From Steromphala cineraria (taxonomy: Eukaryota; Mollusca; Gastropoda; Trochida; Trochidae), in assembly GCA_916613615.1 (NCBI GenBank), contig OU744726.1:54700987-54764986 (forward strand): DNA of 64,000 nucleotides. The letters are read 5' to 3'. The translations under genes were made by a program, and so were the position numbers. Positions 1 through 12,688 of the stretch are shown here, piece by piece (the stretch's first letter is position 1; each line of letters begins with the position of its first letter). The notes beneath the pieces are model-generated. The model worked only from the letters and a program-made list of their open reading frames with translations. It made no database searches and was not told the DNA's origin.

Positions 1-371
1 TTGGAATATGATTAATTCAAGAAAGTACATTTTCTTGTAAAGAGCGTGATAAGTTTCTTAAATATGCATATTTCTAAACCAGTCTTTCACCAAATGTACA
101 CATCAGGGTGCTCTATCGTTTGGAATAAACAAATTTTCACTCCGAGTAATACTTTTGGCTACAGATTCGAACGTAAAGACGTGTATGTGGTCAATTTTGA
201 GCAAATTCTCGGAATATGATTAATTCAAGAAAGTACATTTTCTTGAAATGAGCGTGATAAGTTTCTTAAAAATGCATATTTCTAAACAAGACTTTCACAA
301 AATGTACACATCAGGGTGCTCTATCGTTTGGAATAAACAAATTTTCACTCCGAGTAATAGATTTAGCTACA

Positions 372-380
372 GATTCGAAC
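372..380 (-). promoter_or_regulatory. B-box-like motif, present in nearly every monomer (example)
   Basis: On the minus strand the bases read GTTCGAATC, which fits the RNA polymerase III B-box consensus GWTCRANNC at every position. It lies at monomer positions 162-170 and recurs in almost all copies. The only A-box-like bases about 33 nt upstream (TTGCTCAAAATTG) fit poorly, so this is a sequence match and not evidence of a promoter. Confidence 0.3.
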
Positions 381-1666
381 GTATAGACGTGTATGTGGTC
401 AATTTTGAGCAAATTCTCGGAATATGATTAATTCAAGAAAGTACATTTTCTTGTAAAGAGCGTGATAAGTTTCTTAAATATGCATATTTCTGAACCAGAC
501 TTTCACCAAATGTACACATCAGGGTGCTCTATCGTTTGGAATAAACAAATTTTCACTCGGAGTAATAGATTTAGCAACAGATGCGAACGTATAGTCGTGT
601 ATGTGGTCAATTTTGAGCAAATTCTCGGAATATAATTAATTCAAGAAAGTACATTGTCTTGTAACGAGCGTGATAAGTTTCTTAAATATGCATATTTCTA
701 AACCAGACTTTCACCAAATGTACACATCAGGGTGCACTATCGTTTGGAATAAACAAATTTTCACTCCGAGTAATAGATTTAGCTACAGATTCGAACGTAT
801 AGACGTGTATGTGGTCAATTTTGAGCAAATTCTCGGAATATGATTAATTCAAGAAAGTACATTTTCTTGTAAAGAGCGTGATAAGTTTCTTAAATATGCA
901 TATTTCTGAACCAGACTTTCACCAAATGTACACATCAGGGTGCTCTATCGTTTGGAATAAACAAATTTTCACTCGGAGTAATAGATTTAGCAACAGATTC
1001 GAACGTATAGACGTGTATGTGGTCAATTTTGAGCAAATTCTCGGAATATAATTAATTCAAGAAAGAACATTGTCTTGTAACGAGCGTGATAAGTTTCTTA
1101 AATATACATATTTCTAAACCAGACTTTCACCAAATGTACACATCAGGGTGCACTATCGTTTGGAATAAACAAATTTTCACTCCGAGTAATAGATTTAGCA
1201 ACAGATTCGAACGTATAGACGTGTATGTGGTCAATTTTGAGCAAATTCTCGGAATATGATTAATTCAAGAAAGTACATTTTCTTGAAATGAGCGTGATAA
1301 GTTTCTTAAAAATGCATATTTCTAAACAAGACTTTCACAAAATGTACACATCAGGGTGCTCTATCGTTTGGAATAAACAAATTTTCACTCCGAGTAATAG
1401 ATTTAGCTACAGATTCGAACGTATAGACGTGTATGTGGTCAATTTTGAGCAAATTCTCGGAATATGATTAATTCAAGAAAGTACATTTTCTTGTAAAGAG
1501 CGTGATAAGTTTCTTAAATATGCATATTTCTGAACCAGACTTTCACCAAATGTACACATCAGGGTGCTCTATCGTTTGGAATAAACAAATTTTCACTCCG
1601 AGTAATAGATTTAGCAACAGATTCGAACGTATAGACGTGTATGTGGTCAATTTTGAGCAAATTCTC

Positions 1667-1874
1667 GGAATATGATTAATTCAAGAAAGTACATTTTCTT
1701 GAAATGAGCGTGATAAGTTTCTTAAAAATGCATATTTCTAAACAAGACTTTCACAAAATGTACACATCAGGGTGCTCTATCGTTTGGAATAAACAAATTT
1801 TCACTCCGAGTAATAGATTTAGCTACAGATTCGAACGTATAGACGTGTATGTGGTCAATTTTGAGCAAATTCTC
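1667..1874 (+). repeat. Satellite monomer class B (exemplar)
   Basis: Class B is marked by TTGAAATGAGCG, TTAAAAATGCAT, CTAAACAAGACTTTCACAAAATG (split here as CTAAACAAGAC and TTTCACAAAATG), CTCCGAG and AGATTTAGCTAC. It differs from class F mainly by T to A in TAAATATG and C to A in CACCAAATG. It usually follows A or C. Confidence 0.85.
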
Positions 1875-2082
1875 GGAATATGATTAATTCAAGAAAGTAC
1901 ATTTTCTTGTAAAGAGCGTGATAAGTTTCTTAAATATGCATATTTCTAAACCAGTCTTTCACCAAATGTACACATCAGGGTGCTCTATCGTTTGGAATAA
2001 ACAAATTTTCACTCCGAGTAATACTTTTGGCTACAGATTCGAACGTAAAGACGTGTATGTGGTCAATTTTGAGCAAATTCTC
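1875..2082 (+). repeat. Satellite monomer class A (exemplar)
   Basis: Class A is marked by TTGTAAAGAGCG near the start, TAAATATGCAT, CTAAACCAGTCTTTCACC, TGCTCTATCG, the distinctive AATACTTTTGGCTAC, and usually CGTAAAGACG. It is usually followed by B, E or C. Copies at the right end (58.4-64 kb) have CGTATAGACG instead of CGTAAAGACG, so they form a local subclass. Confidence 0.85.
1933..1946. other. 14-base perfect palindrome AAATATGCATATTT (example)
   Basis: AAATATGCATATTT is its own reverse complement. It is intact in the A, C, D, F and H classes and has one mismatch (AAAAATGCATATTT) in B, E and G. It lies about 60 bases into the monomer. Confidence 0.8.
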
Positions 2083-5000
2083 GGAATATGATTAATTCAA
2101 GAAAGTACATTTTCTTGAAATGATCGTGATAAGTTTCTTAAAAATGCATATTTCTGAACCAGACTTTCACCAAATGTACAAATCAGGGTGCTCTATCATT
2201 TGGAATAAATAAATTTTCACTCCGAGTAATAGATTTAGCTACAGATTCGAACGTATAGACGTGTATGTGGTCAATTTTGAGCAAATTCTCGGAATATGAT
2301 TAATTCAAGAAAGTACATTTTCTTGTAAAGAGCGTGATAAGTTTCTTAAATATGCATATTTCTAAACCAGACTTTCACCAAATGTACACATCAGGGTGCT
2401 CTATCGTTTGGAATAAACAAATTTTCACTCGGAGTAATAGATTTAGCAACAGATTCGAACGTATAGACGTGTATGTGGTCAATTTTGAGCAAATTCTCGG
2501 AATATAATTAATTCAAGAAAGAACATTGTCTTGTAACGAGCGTGATAAGTTTCTTAAATATACATATTTCTAAACCAGACTTTCACCAAATGTACACATC
2601 AGGGTGCACTATCGTTTGGAATAAACAAATTTTCACTCCGAGTAATAGTTTTAGCTACAGATTCGAACGTATAGACGTGTATGTGGTCAATTTTGAGCAA
2701 ATTCTCGGAATATAATTAATTCAAGAAAGAACATTGTCTTGTAACGAGCGTGATAAGTTTCTTAAATATGCATATTTCTAAACCAGACTTTCACCAAATG
2801 TACACATCAGGGTGCTCTATCGTTTGGAATAAACAAATTTTCACTCCGAGTAATAGATTTAGCTACAGATTCGAACGTATAGACGTGTATGTGGTCAATT
2901 TTGAGCAAATTCTCGGAATATGATTAATTCAAGAAAGTACATTTTCTTGAAATGAGCGTGATAAGTTTCTTAAAAATGCATATTTCTGAACCAGACTTTC
3001 ACCAAATGTACAAATCAGGGTGCTCTATCATTTGGAATAAATAAATTTTCACTCCGAGTAATAGTTTTAGCTACAGATTCGAACGTATAGACGTGTATGT
3101 GGTCAATTTTGAGCAAATTCTCGGAATATGATTAATTCAAGAAAGTACATTTTCTTGTAAAGAGCGTGATAAGTTTCTTAAATATGCATATTTCTAAACC
3201 AGTCTTTCACCAAATGTACACATCGGGGTACTCTATCGTTTGGAATAAACAAATTTTCACTCGGAGTAATAGATTTAGCAACAGATTCGAACGTATAGAC
3301 GTGTATGTGGTCAATTTTGAGCAAATTCTCGGAATATAATTAATTCAAGAAAGAACATTGTCTTGTAACGAGCGTGATAAGTTTCTTAAATATGCATATT
3401 TCTAAACCAGACTTTCACCAAATGTACACATCAGGGTGCTCTATCGTTTGGAATAAACAAATTTTCACTCGGAGTAATAGATTTAGCAACAGATTCGAAC
3501 GTATAGACGTGTATGTGGTCAATTTTGAGCAAATTCTCGTAAGATAATTAATTCAAGAAAGAACATTGTCTTGTAAGAAGCGTGATAAGTTTCTTAAATA
3601 TGCATATTTCTAAACCAGACTTTCACCAAATGTACACATCAGGGTGCACTATCGTTTGGAATAAACAAATTTTCACTCCGAGTAATAGTTTTAGCTACAG
3701 ATTCGAACGTATAGACGTGTATGTGGTCAATTTTGAGCAAATTCTCGGAATATAATTAATTCAAGAAAGAACATCGTCTTGTAACGAGCGTGATAAGTTT
3801 CTTAAATATGCATATTTCTAAACCAGACTTTCACCAAATGTACACATCAGGGTGCACTATCGTTTGGAATAAACAAATTTTCACTCCGAGTAATAGTTTT
3901 AGCTACAGATTCGAACGTATAGACGTGTATGTGGTCAATTTTGAGCAAATTCTCGGAATATGATTAATTCAAGAAAGTACATTTTCTTGAAATGAGCGTG
4001 ATAAGTTTCTTAAAAATGCATATTTCTAAACCAGACTTTCACCAAATGTACAAATCAGGGTGCTCTATCGTTTGGAATAAACAAATTTTCACTCCGAGTA
4101 ATAGTTTTAGCTACAGATTCGAACGTATAGACGTGTATGTCGTCAATTTTGAGCAAATTCTCGGAATATGATTAATTCAAGAAAGTACATTTTCTTGAAA
4201 TGAGCGTGATAGTTTCTTAAATATGCATATTTCTAAACAAGACTTTCACCAAATGTACACATCAGGGTGCTCTATCGTTTGGAATAAACAAATTTTCACT
4301 CCGAGTAATAGATTTAGCTACAGATTCGAACGTATAGACGTGTATGTGGTCAATTTTGAGCAAATTCTCGGAATATGATTAATTCAAGAAAGTACATTTT
4401 CTTGTAAAGAGCGTGATAAGTTTCTTAAATATGCATATTTCTGAACCAGACTTTCACCAAATGTACACATCAGGGTGCTCTATCGTTTGGAATAAACAAA
4501 TTTTCACTCGGAGTAATAGATTTAGCAACAGATTCGAACGTATAGACGTGTATGTGGTCAATTTTGAGCAAATTCTCGGAATATGATTAATTCAAGAAAG
4601 TACATTTTCTTGAAATGAGCGTGATAAGTTTCTTAAAAATGCATATTTCTAAACAAGACTTTCACAAAATGTACACATCAGGGTGCTCTATCGTTTGGAA
4701 TAAACAAATTTTCACTCTGAGTAATAGATTTAGCTACAGATTCGAACGTATAGACGTGTATGTGGTCAATTTTGAGCAAATTCTCGGAATATGATTAATT
4801 CAAGAAAGTACATTTTCTTGAAATGAGCGTGATAAGTTTCTTAAAAATGCATATTTCTGAACCAGACTTTCACCAAATGTACAAATCAGGGTGCTCTATC
4901 ATTTGGAATAAATACATTTTCACTCCGAGTAATAGATTTAGCAACAGATTCGAACGTATAGACGTGTATGTGGTCAATTTTGAGCAAATTCTCGGAATAT

Positions 5001-5825
5001 GATTAATTCAAGAAAGTACATTTTCTTGAAATGAGCGTGATAAGTTTCTTAAATATGCATATTTCTAAACAAAACTTTCACCAAATGTACACATCAGGGT
5101 GCTCTATCGTTTGGAATAAACAAATTTTCACTCCGAGTAATAGATTTAGCTACAGATTCGAACGTATAGACGTGTATGTGATCAATTTTGAGCAAATTCT
5201 CGGAATATGATTAATTCAAGAAAGTACATTTTCTTGTAAAGAGCGTGATAAGTTTCTTAAATATGCATATTTCAAAACCAGTCTTTCACCAAATGTACAC
5301 ATCAGGGTGCTCTATCGTTTGGAATAAACAAATTTTCACTCCGAGTAATACTTTTGGCTACAGATTCGAACGTATAGACGTGTATGTGGTCAATTTTGAG
5401 CAAATTCTCGGAATATGATTAATTCAAGAAAGTACATTTTCTTGTAAAGAGCGTGATAAGTTTCTTAAATATGCATATTTCTAAACCAGTCTTTCACCAA
5501 ATGTACACATCAGGGTGCTCTATCGTTTGGAATAAACAAATTTTCACTCCGAGTAATAGATTTAGCTACAGATTCGAACGTATAGACGTGTATGTGGTCA
5601 ATTTTGAGCAAATTCTCGGAATATGATTAATTCAAGAAAGTACATTTTCTTGAAATGAGCGTGATAAGTTTCTTAAATATGCATATTTCTAAACAAGACT
5701 TTCACCAAATGTACACATCAGGGTGCTCTATCGTTTGGAATAAACACATTTTCACTCCGAGTAATAGATTTAGCTACAGATTCGAACGTATAGACGTGTA
5801 TGTGGTCAATTTTGAGCAAATTCTC

Positions 5826-6033
5826 GGAATATGATTAATTCAAGAAAGTACATTTTCTTGTAAAGAGCGTGATAAGTTTCTTAAATATGCATATTTCTGA
5901 ACCAGACTTTCACCAAATGTACACATCAGGGTGCTCTATCGTTTGGAATAAACAAATTTTCACTCGGAGTAATAGATTTAGCAACAGATTCGAACGTATA
6001 GACGTGTATGTGGTCAATTTTGAGCAAATTCTC
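5826..6033 (+). repeat. Satellite monomer class C (exemplar)
   Basis: Class C is marked by TTGTAAAGAGCG, CTGAACCAGAC, and AGATTTAGCAAC instead of the common AGCTAC. Many copies have CTCGGAG where other classes have CTCCGAG. A subclass called C* here has GTTTCGAATAAAC instead of GTTTGGAATAAAC. A subclass called C' has CTGAATCAGAC with a GAAATG left end. Class C is the normal left neighbour of class D. Confidence 0.85.
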
Positions 6034-6657
6034 GGAATATGATTAATTCAAGAAAGTACATTTTCTTGAAATGAGCGTGATAAGTTTCTTAAAAATGCAT
6101 ATTTCTAAACAAGACTTTCACAAAATGTACACATCAGGGTGCTCTATCGTTTGGAATAAACAAATTTTCACTCCGAGTAATAGATTTAGCTACAGATTCG
6201 AACGTATAGACGTGTATGTGGTCAATTTTGAGCAAATTCTCGGAATATGATTAATTCAAGAAAGTACATTTTCTTGTAAAGAGCGTGATAAGTTTCTTAA
6301 ATATGCATATTTCTAAACCAGACTTTCACCAAATGTACACATCAGGGTGCTCTATCGTTTGGAATAAACAAATTTTCACTCCGAGTAATACTTTTGGCTA
6401 CAGATTCGAACGTAAAGACGTGTATGTGGTCAATTTTGAGCAAATTCTCGGAATATGATTAATTCAAGAAAGTACATTTTCTTGAAATGAGCGTGATAAG
6501 TTTCTTAAAAATGCATATTTCTGAACCAGACTTTCACCAAATGTACAAATCAGGGTGCTGTATCATTTGGAATAAATAAATTTTCACTCCGAGTAATAGT
6601 TTAAGCTACAGATTCGAACGTATAGACGTGTATGTGGTCAATTTTGAGCAAATTCTC

Positions 6658-9600
6658 GGAATATGATTAATTCAAGAAAGTACATTTTCTTGAAATGAGC
6701 GTGATAAGTTTCTTAAATATGCATATTTCTAAACAAGACTTTCACCAAATGTACACATCAGGGTGCTCTATCGTTTGGAATAAACAAATTTTCACTCCGA
6801 GTAATAGATTTAGCTACAGATTCGAACGTATAGACGTGTATGTGGTCAATTTTGAGCAAATTCTCGGAATATGATTAATTCAAGAAAGTACATTTTCTTG
6901 TAAAGAGCGTGATAAGTTTCTTAAATATGCATATTTCTAAACCAGACTTTCACCAAATGTACACATAAGGGTGCACTATCGTTTGGAATAAACAAATTTT
7001 CACTCCGAGTAATAGTTTTAGCTACAGATTCGAACGTATAGACGTGTATGTGGTCAATTTTGAGCAAATTCTCGGAATATGATTAATTCAAGAAAGTACA
7101 TTTTCTTGTAAAGAGCGTGATAAGTTTCTTAAATATGCATATTTCTAAACCAGTCTTTCACCAAATGTACACATCAGTTTTCTCTATCGTTTGGAATAAA
7201 CAAATTTTCACTCCGAGTAATACTTTTGGCTACAGATTCGAACGTAAAGACGTGTATGTGTCAATTTTGAGCAAATTCTCGGAATATGATTAATTCAAGA
7301 AAGTACATTTTCTTGAAATGAGCGTGATAAGTTTCTTAAAAATGCATATTTCTAAACAAGACTTTCAGAAAATGTACACATCAGGGTGCTCTATCGTTTG
7401 GAATAAACAAATTTTCACTCCGAGTAATAGATTTAGCTACAGATTCGAACGTATAGACGTGTATGTGGTCAATTTTGAGCAAATTCTCGGAATATGATTA
7501 ATTCAAGAAAGTACATTTTCTTGTAAAGAGCGTGATAAGTTTCTTAAATATGCATATTTCTGAACCAGACTTTCACCAAATGTACACATCAGGGTGCTCT
7601 ATCGTTTGGAATAAACAAATTTTCACTCGGAGTAATAGATTTAGCAACAGATTCGAACGTATAGACGTGTATGTGGTCAATTTTGAGCAAATTCTCGGAA
7701 TATAATTAATTCAAGAAAGAACATTGTCTTGTAACGAGCGTGATAAGTTTCTTAAATATGCATATTTCTAAACCAGACTTTCACCAAATGTACACATCAG
7801 GGTGCACTATCGTTTGGAATAAACAAATTTTCACTCCGAGTAATAGTTTTAGCTACAGATTCGAACGTATAGACGTGTATGTTGTCAATTTTGAGCAAAT
7901 TCTCGGAATATGATTAATTCAAGAAAGTACATTTTCTTGAAATGAGCGTGATAAGTTTCTTAAAAATGCATATTTCTAAACCAGACTTTCACCAAATGTA
8001 CAAATCAGGGTGCTCTATCGTTTGGAATAAACAAATTTTCACTCCGAGTAATAGTTTTAGCTACAGATTCGAACGTATAGACGTGTATGTGGTCAATTTT
8101 GAGCAAATTCTCGGAATATGATTAATTCAAGAAAGTACATTTTCTTGAAATGAGCGTGATAAGTTTCTTAAATATGCATATTTCTAAACAAGACTTTCAC
8201 CAAATGTACACATCAGGGTGCTCTATCGTTTGGAATAAACAAATTTTCACTCCGAGTAATAGATTTAGCTACAGATTCGAACGTATAGACGTGTATGTGG
8301 TCAATTTTGAGCAAATTCTCGGAATATGATTAATTCAAGAAAGTACATTTTCTTGTAAAGAGCGTGATAAGTTTCTTAAATATGCATATTTCTGAACCAG
8401 ACTTTCACCAAATGTACACATCAGGGTGCTCTATCGTTTGGAATAAACAAATTTCCACTCGGAGTAATAAATTTAGCAACATATTCGAACGTATAGACGT
8501 GTATGTTGTCAATTTTGAGCAAATTCTCGGAATATGATTAATTCAAGAAAGTACATTTTCTTGAAATGAGCGTGATAAGTTTCTTAAAAATGCATATTTC
8601 TAAACATGACTTTCACAAAATGTACACATCAGGGTGCTCTATCGTTTGGAATAAACAAATTTTCACTCCGAGTAATAGATTTAGCTACAGATTCGAACGT
8701 AAAGACGTGTATGTGGTCAATTTTGAGCAAATTCTCGGAATATGATTAATTCAAGAAAGTACATTTTCTTGAAATGAGCGTGATAAGTTTCTTAAATATG
8801 CATATTTCTAAACAAGACTTTCACCAAATGTACACATCAGGGTGCTCTATCGTTTGGAATAAACAAATTTTCACTCCGAGTAATAGATTTAGCTACAGAT
8901 TCGAACGTATAGACGTGTATGTGGTCAATTTTGAGCAAATTCTCGGAATATGATTAATTCAAGAAAGTACATTTTCTTGTAAAGAGCGTAATAAGTTTCT
9001 TAAATATGCATATTTCTAAACCAGACTTTCACCAAATGTACACATCAGGGTGCACTATCGTTTGGAATAAACAAATTTTCACTCGGAGTAATAGTTTTAG
9101 CTACAGACTCGAACGTATAGACGTGTATGTGGTCAATTTTGAGCAAATTCTCGGAATATGATTAATTCAAGAAAGTACATTTTCTTGTAAAGAGCGTGAT
9201 AAGTTTCTTAAATATGCATATTTCTAAACCAGTCTTTCACCAAATGTACACATCAGGGTGCTCTATCGTTTGGAATAAACAAATTTTCACTCCGAGTAAT
9301 ACTTTTGGCTACAGATTCGAACGTAAAGACGTCTATGTGGTCAATTTTGAGCAAATTCTCGGAATATGATTAATTCAAGAAAGTACATTTTCTTGAAATG
9401 AGCGTGATAAGTTTCTTAAAAATGCATATTTCTAATAAAGAGTTTCACAAAATGTACACATCAGGGTGCTCTATCGTTTGGAATAAACAAATTTTCACTC
9501 CGAGTAATAGATTTAGCTACAGATTCGAACGTATAGACGTGTATGTGGTCAATTTTGAGCAAATTCTCGGAATATGATTAATTCAAGAAAGTACATTTTC

Positions 9601-10192
9601 TTGTAAAGAGCGTGATAAGTTTCTTAAATATGCATATTTCTGAACCAGACTTTCACCAAATGTACACATCAGGGTGCTCTATCGTTTGGAATAAACAAAT
9701 TTTCACTCGGAGTAAAATATTTAGCAACAGATTCGAACGTATAGACGTGTATGTGGTCAATTTTGAGCAAATTCTCGGAATATAATTAATTCAAGAAAGA
9801 ACATTGTCTTGTAACGAGCGTGATAAGTTTCTTAAATATGCATATTTCTAAGCCAGACTTTCACCAAATGTACACATCAGGGTGCACTATCGTTTGGAAT
9901 AAACAAATTTTCACTCCGAGTAATAGTTTTAGCTGCAGATTCGAACGTATAGACGTGTATGTGGTCAATTTTGAGCAAATTCTCGGAATATGATTAATTC
10001 AAGAAATTACATTTTCTTGAAATGAGCGTGATAAGTTTCTTAAAAATGCATATTTCTAAACCAGACTTTCACCAAATGTACAAATCAGGGTGCTCTATCG
10101 TTTTGAATAAACAAATTTTCACTCCGAGTAATAGTTTTAGCTACAGATTCGAACGTATAGACGTGTATGTGGTCAATTTTGAGCAAATTCTC
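6658..10192. repeat. Ten-monomer higher-order repeat, F-H-A-B-C-D-G-F-C-B
   Basis: The order F H A B C D G F C B at 6658-8736 restarts at 8737 with F H A B C D G, reaching 10192. The period is 2079 rather than 2080 bases because the A monomer at 7074 lacks one G (GTATGTGTCAATT near 7260). Confidence 0.75.
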
Positions 10193-11856
10193 GGAATATG
10201 ATTAATTCAAGAAAGTACATTTTCTTGAAATGAGCGTGATAAGTTTCTTAAAAATGCATATTTCTAAAAAAGACTTTCACAAAATGTACACATCAGGGTG
10301 CTCTATCGTTTGGAATAAACAAATTTTCACTCCGAGTAATAGATTTAGCTACAGATTCGAACGTATAGACGTGTATGTGGTCAATTTTGAGCAAATTCTC
10401 GGAATATGATTAATTCAAGAAAGTACATTTTCTTGTAAAGAGCGTGATAAGTTTCTTAAATATGCATATTTCTGAACCAGACTTTCACCAAATGTACACA
10501 TCAGGGTGCTCTATCGTTTGGAATAAACAAATTTTCACTCGGAGTAATATATTTAGCAACAGATTCGAACGTATAGACGTGTATGTGGTCAATTTTGAGC
10601 AAATTCTCGGAATATAATTAATTCAAGAAAGAACATTGTCTTGTAACGAGCGTGATAAGTTTCTTAAATATGCATATTTCTAAGCCAGACTTTCACAAAA
10701 TGTACACATCAGGGTGCACTATCGTTTGGAATAAACAAATTTTCACTCCGAGTAATAGTTTTAGCTGCAGATTCCAACGTATAGACGTGTATGTGGTCAA
10801 TTTTGAGCAAATTCTCGGAATATGATTAATTCAAGAAAGTACATTTTCTTGAAATGAGCGTGATAAGTTTCTTAAAAATGCATATTTCTAAACCAGACTT
10901 TCACCACATGTACAAATCAGGGTGCTCTATCGTTTTGAATAAACAAATTTTCACTCCGAGTAATAGTTTTAGCTACAGATTCGAACGTATAGACGTGTAT
11001 GTGGTCAGATTTGAGCAAATTCTCGGAATATGATTAATTCAAGAAAGTACATTTTCTTGAAATGAGCGTGATAAGTTTCTTAAAAATGCATATTTCTAAA
11101 CAAGACTTTCACCAAATGTACACATCAGGGTGCTCTATCGTTTGGAATAAACAAATTTTCACTCCGAGTAATAGATTTAGCTACAGATTCGAACGTATAG
11201 ACGTGTATGTGGTCAATTTTGAGCAAATTCTCGGAATATGATTAATTCAAGAAAGTACATTTTCTTGTAAAGAGCGTGATAAGTTTCTTAAATATGCATA
11301 TTTCTGAACCAGACTTTCACCAAATGTACACATCAGGGTGCTCTATCGTTTGGAATAAACACATTTTCACTCCGAGTAATATATTTAGCAACAGATTCGA
11401 ACGTATAGACGTGTATGTGGTCAATTTTGAGCAAATTCTCGGAATATAATTAATTCAAGAAAGAACATTGTCTTGTAACGAGCGTGATAAGTTTCTTAAA
11501 TATGCATATTTCTAAGCCAGACTTTCACCAAATGTACACATCAGGGTGCACTATCGTTTGGAATAAACAAATTTTCACTCCGAGTAATAGTTTTAGCTGC
11601 AGATTCGAACGTATAGACGTGTATGTGGTCAATTTTGAGCAAATTCTCGGAATATGATTAATTCAAGAAAGTACATTTTCTTGAAATGAGCGTGATAAGT
11701 TTCTTAAAAATGCATATTTCTAAACTAGACTTTCACCAAATGTACAAATCAGGGTGCTCTATCGTTTGGAATAAACAAATTTTCACTCCGAGTAATAGTT
11801 TTAGCTACAGATTCGAACGTATAGACGTGTATGTGGTCAATTTTGAGCAAATTCTC
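9361..11856. repeat. Four-monomer higher-order repeat, B-C-D-G, three copies
   Basis: Three successive 832-bp units start at 9361, 10193 and 11025. Shared private changes support them: CTAAGCCAGAC and TTTAGCTGCAG in each D monomer, and CGTTTTGAATAAAC in the G of the first two copies. The first monomer of the third copy is a B/F mosaic (TTAAAAATG with CACCAAATG). Confidence 0.8.
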
Positions 11857-12688
11857 GGAATATGATTAATTCAAGAAAGTACATTTTCTTGAAATGAGCG
11901 TGATAAGTTTCTTAAACATGCATATTTCTAAACAAGACTTTCACCAAATGTACACATCAGGGTGCTCTATCGTTTGGAATAAACAAATTTTCACTCCGAG
12001 TAATAGATTTAGCTACAGATTCGAACGTATAGACGTGTATGTGGTCAATTTTGAGCAAATTCTCGGAATATGATTAATTCAAGAAAGTACATTTTCTTGT
12101 AAAGAGCGTGATAAGTTTCTTAAATATGCATATTTCTGAACCAGACTTTCACCAAATGTACACATCAGGGTGCTCTATCGTTTGGAATAAACAAATTTTC
12201 ACTCCGAGTAATAGATTTAGCAACAGATTCGAACGTATAGACGTGTATGTGGTCAATTTTGAGCAAATTCTCGGAATATGATTAATTCAAGAAAGTACAT
12301 TTTCTTGAAATGAGCGTGATAAGTTTCTTAAAAATGCATATTTCTAAACAAGACTTTCACAAAATGTACACATCAGGGTGCTCTATCGTTTGGAATAAAC
12401 AAATTTTCACTCCGAGTAATAGATTTAGCAACAGATTCGAACGTATAGACGTGTATGTGGTCAATTTTGAGCAAAACCTCGGAATATGATTAATTCAAGA
12501 AAGTACATTTTCTTGAAATGAGCGTGATAAGTTTCTTAAAAATGCATATTTCTGAACCAGACTTTCACCAAATGTACAAATCAGGGTGCTCTTTCATTTG
12601 GAATAAATAAATTTTCACTCCGAGTAATAGTTTTAGCTACAGATTCGAACGTATAGACGTGTATGTGGTCAATTTTGAGCAAATTCTC

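Larger units (their letters stand above)
1..6657. repeat. Irregular, more diverged part of the array
   Basis: About 32 monomers in an order I read as A B C D C D B C B A E C D D E A/C D D D G F C B E F A A F C B A E. No unit repeats cleanly. Class D is repeated in a row (3331-3954), and the junction near 3537 is changed to CTCGTAAGATAATT. Monomer 4163-4369 is 207 bases long because it reads GTGATAGTTTC instead of GTGATAAGTTTC. Private substitutions appear more frequent than in the right half, which suggests less recent homogenisation. Confidence 0.7.

Noticed and set aside
211..418. CENP-B box in the monomer
   Set aside because: TTCG occurs in CAGATTCGAACG and its reverse complement, but the required A and CGGG positions do not match on either strand.
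211..418. tRNA gene around the TTCGAA motif
   Set aside because: No acceptor stem, D arm or anticodon arm pairs can be drawn around it; only the nine-base B-box match exists.
211..418. Monomer as an ancient dimer of 104-bp halves
   Set aside because: The two halves do not align. Only a short resemblance between GGAATATGATTAATT and GGAATAAACAAATT is seen, at a spacing of 119 and 89, not 104.
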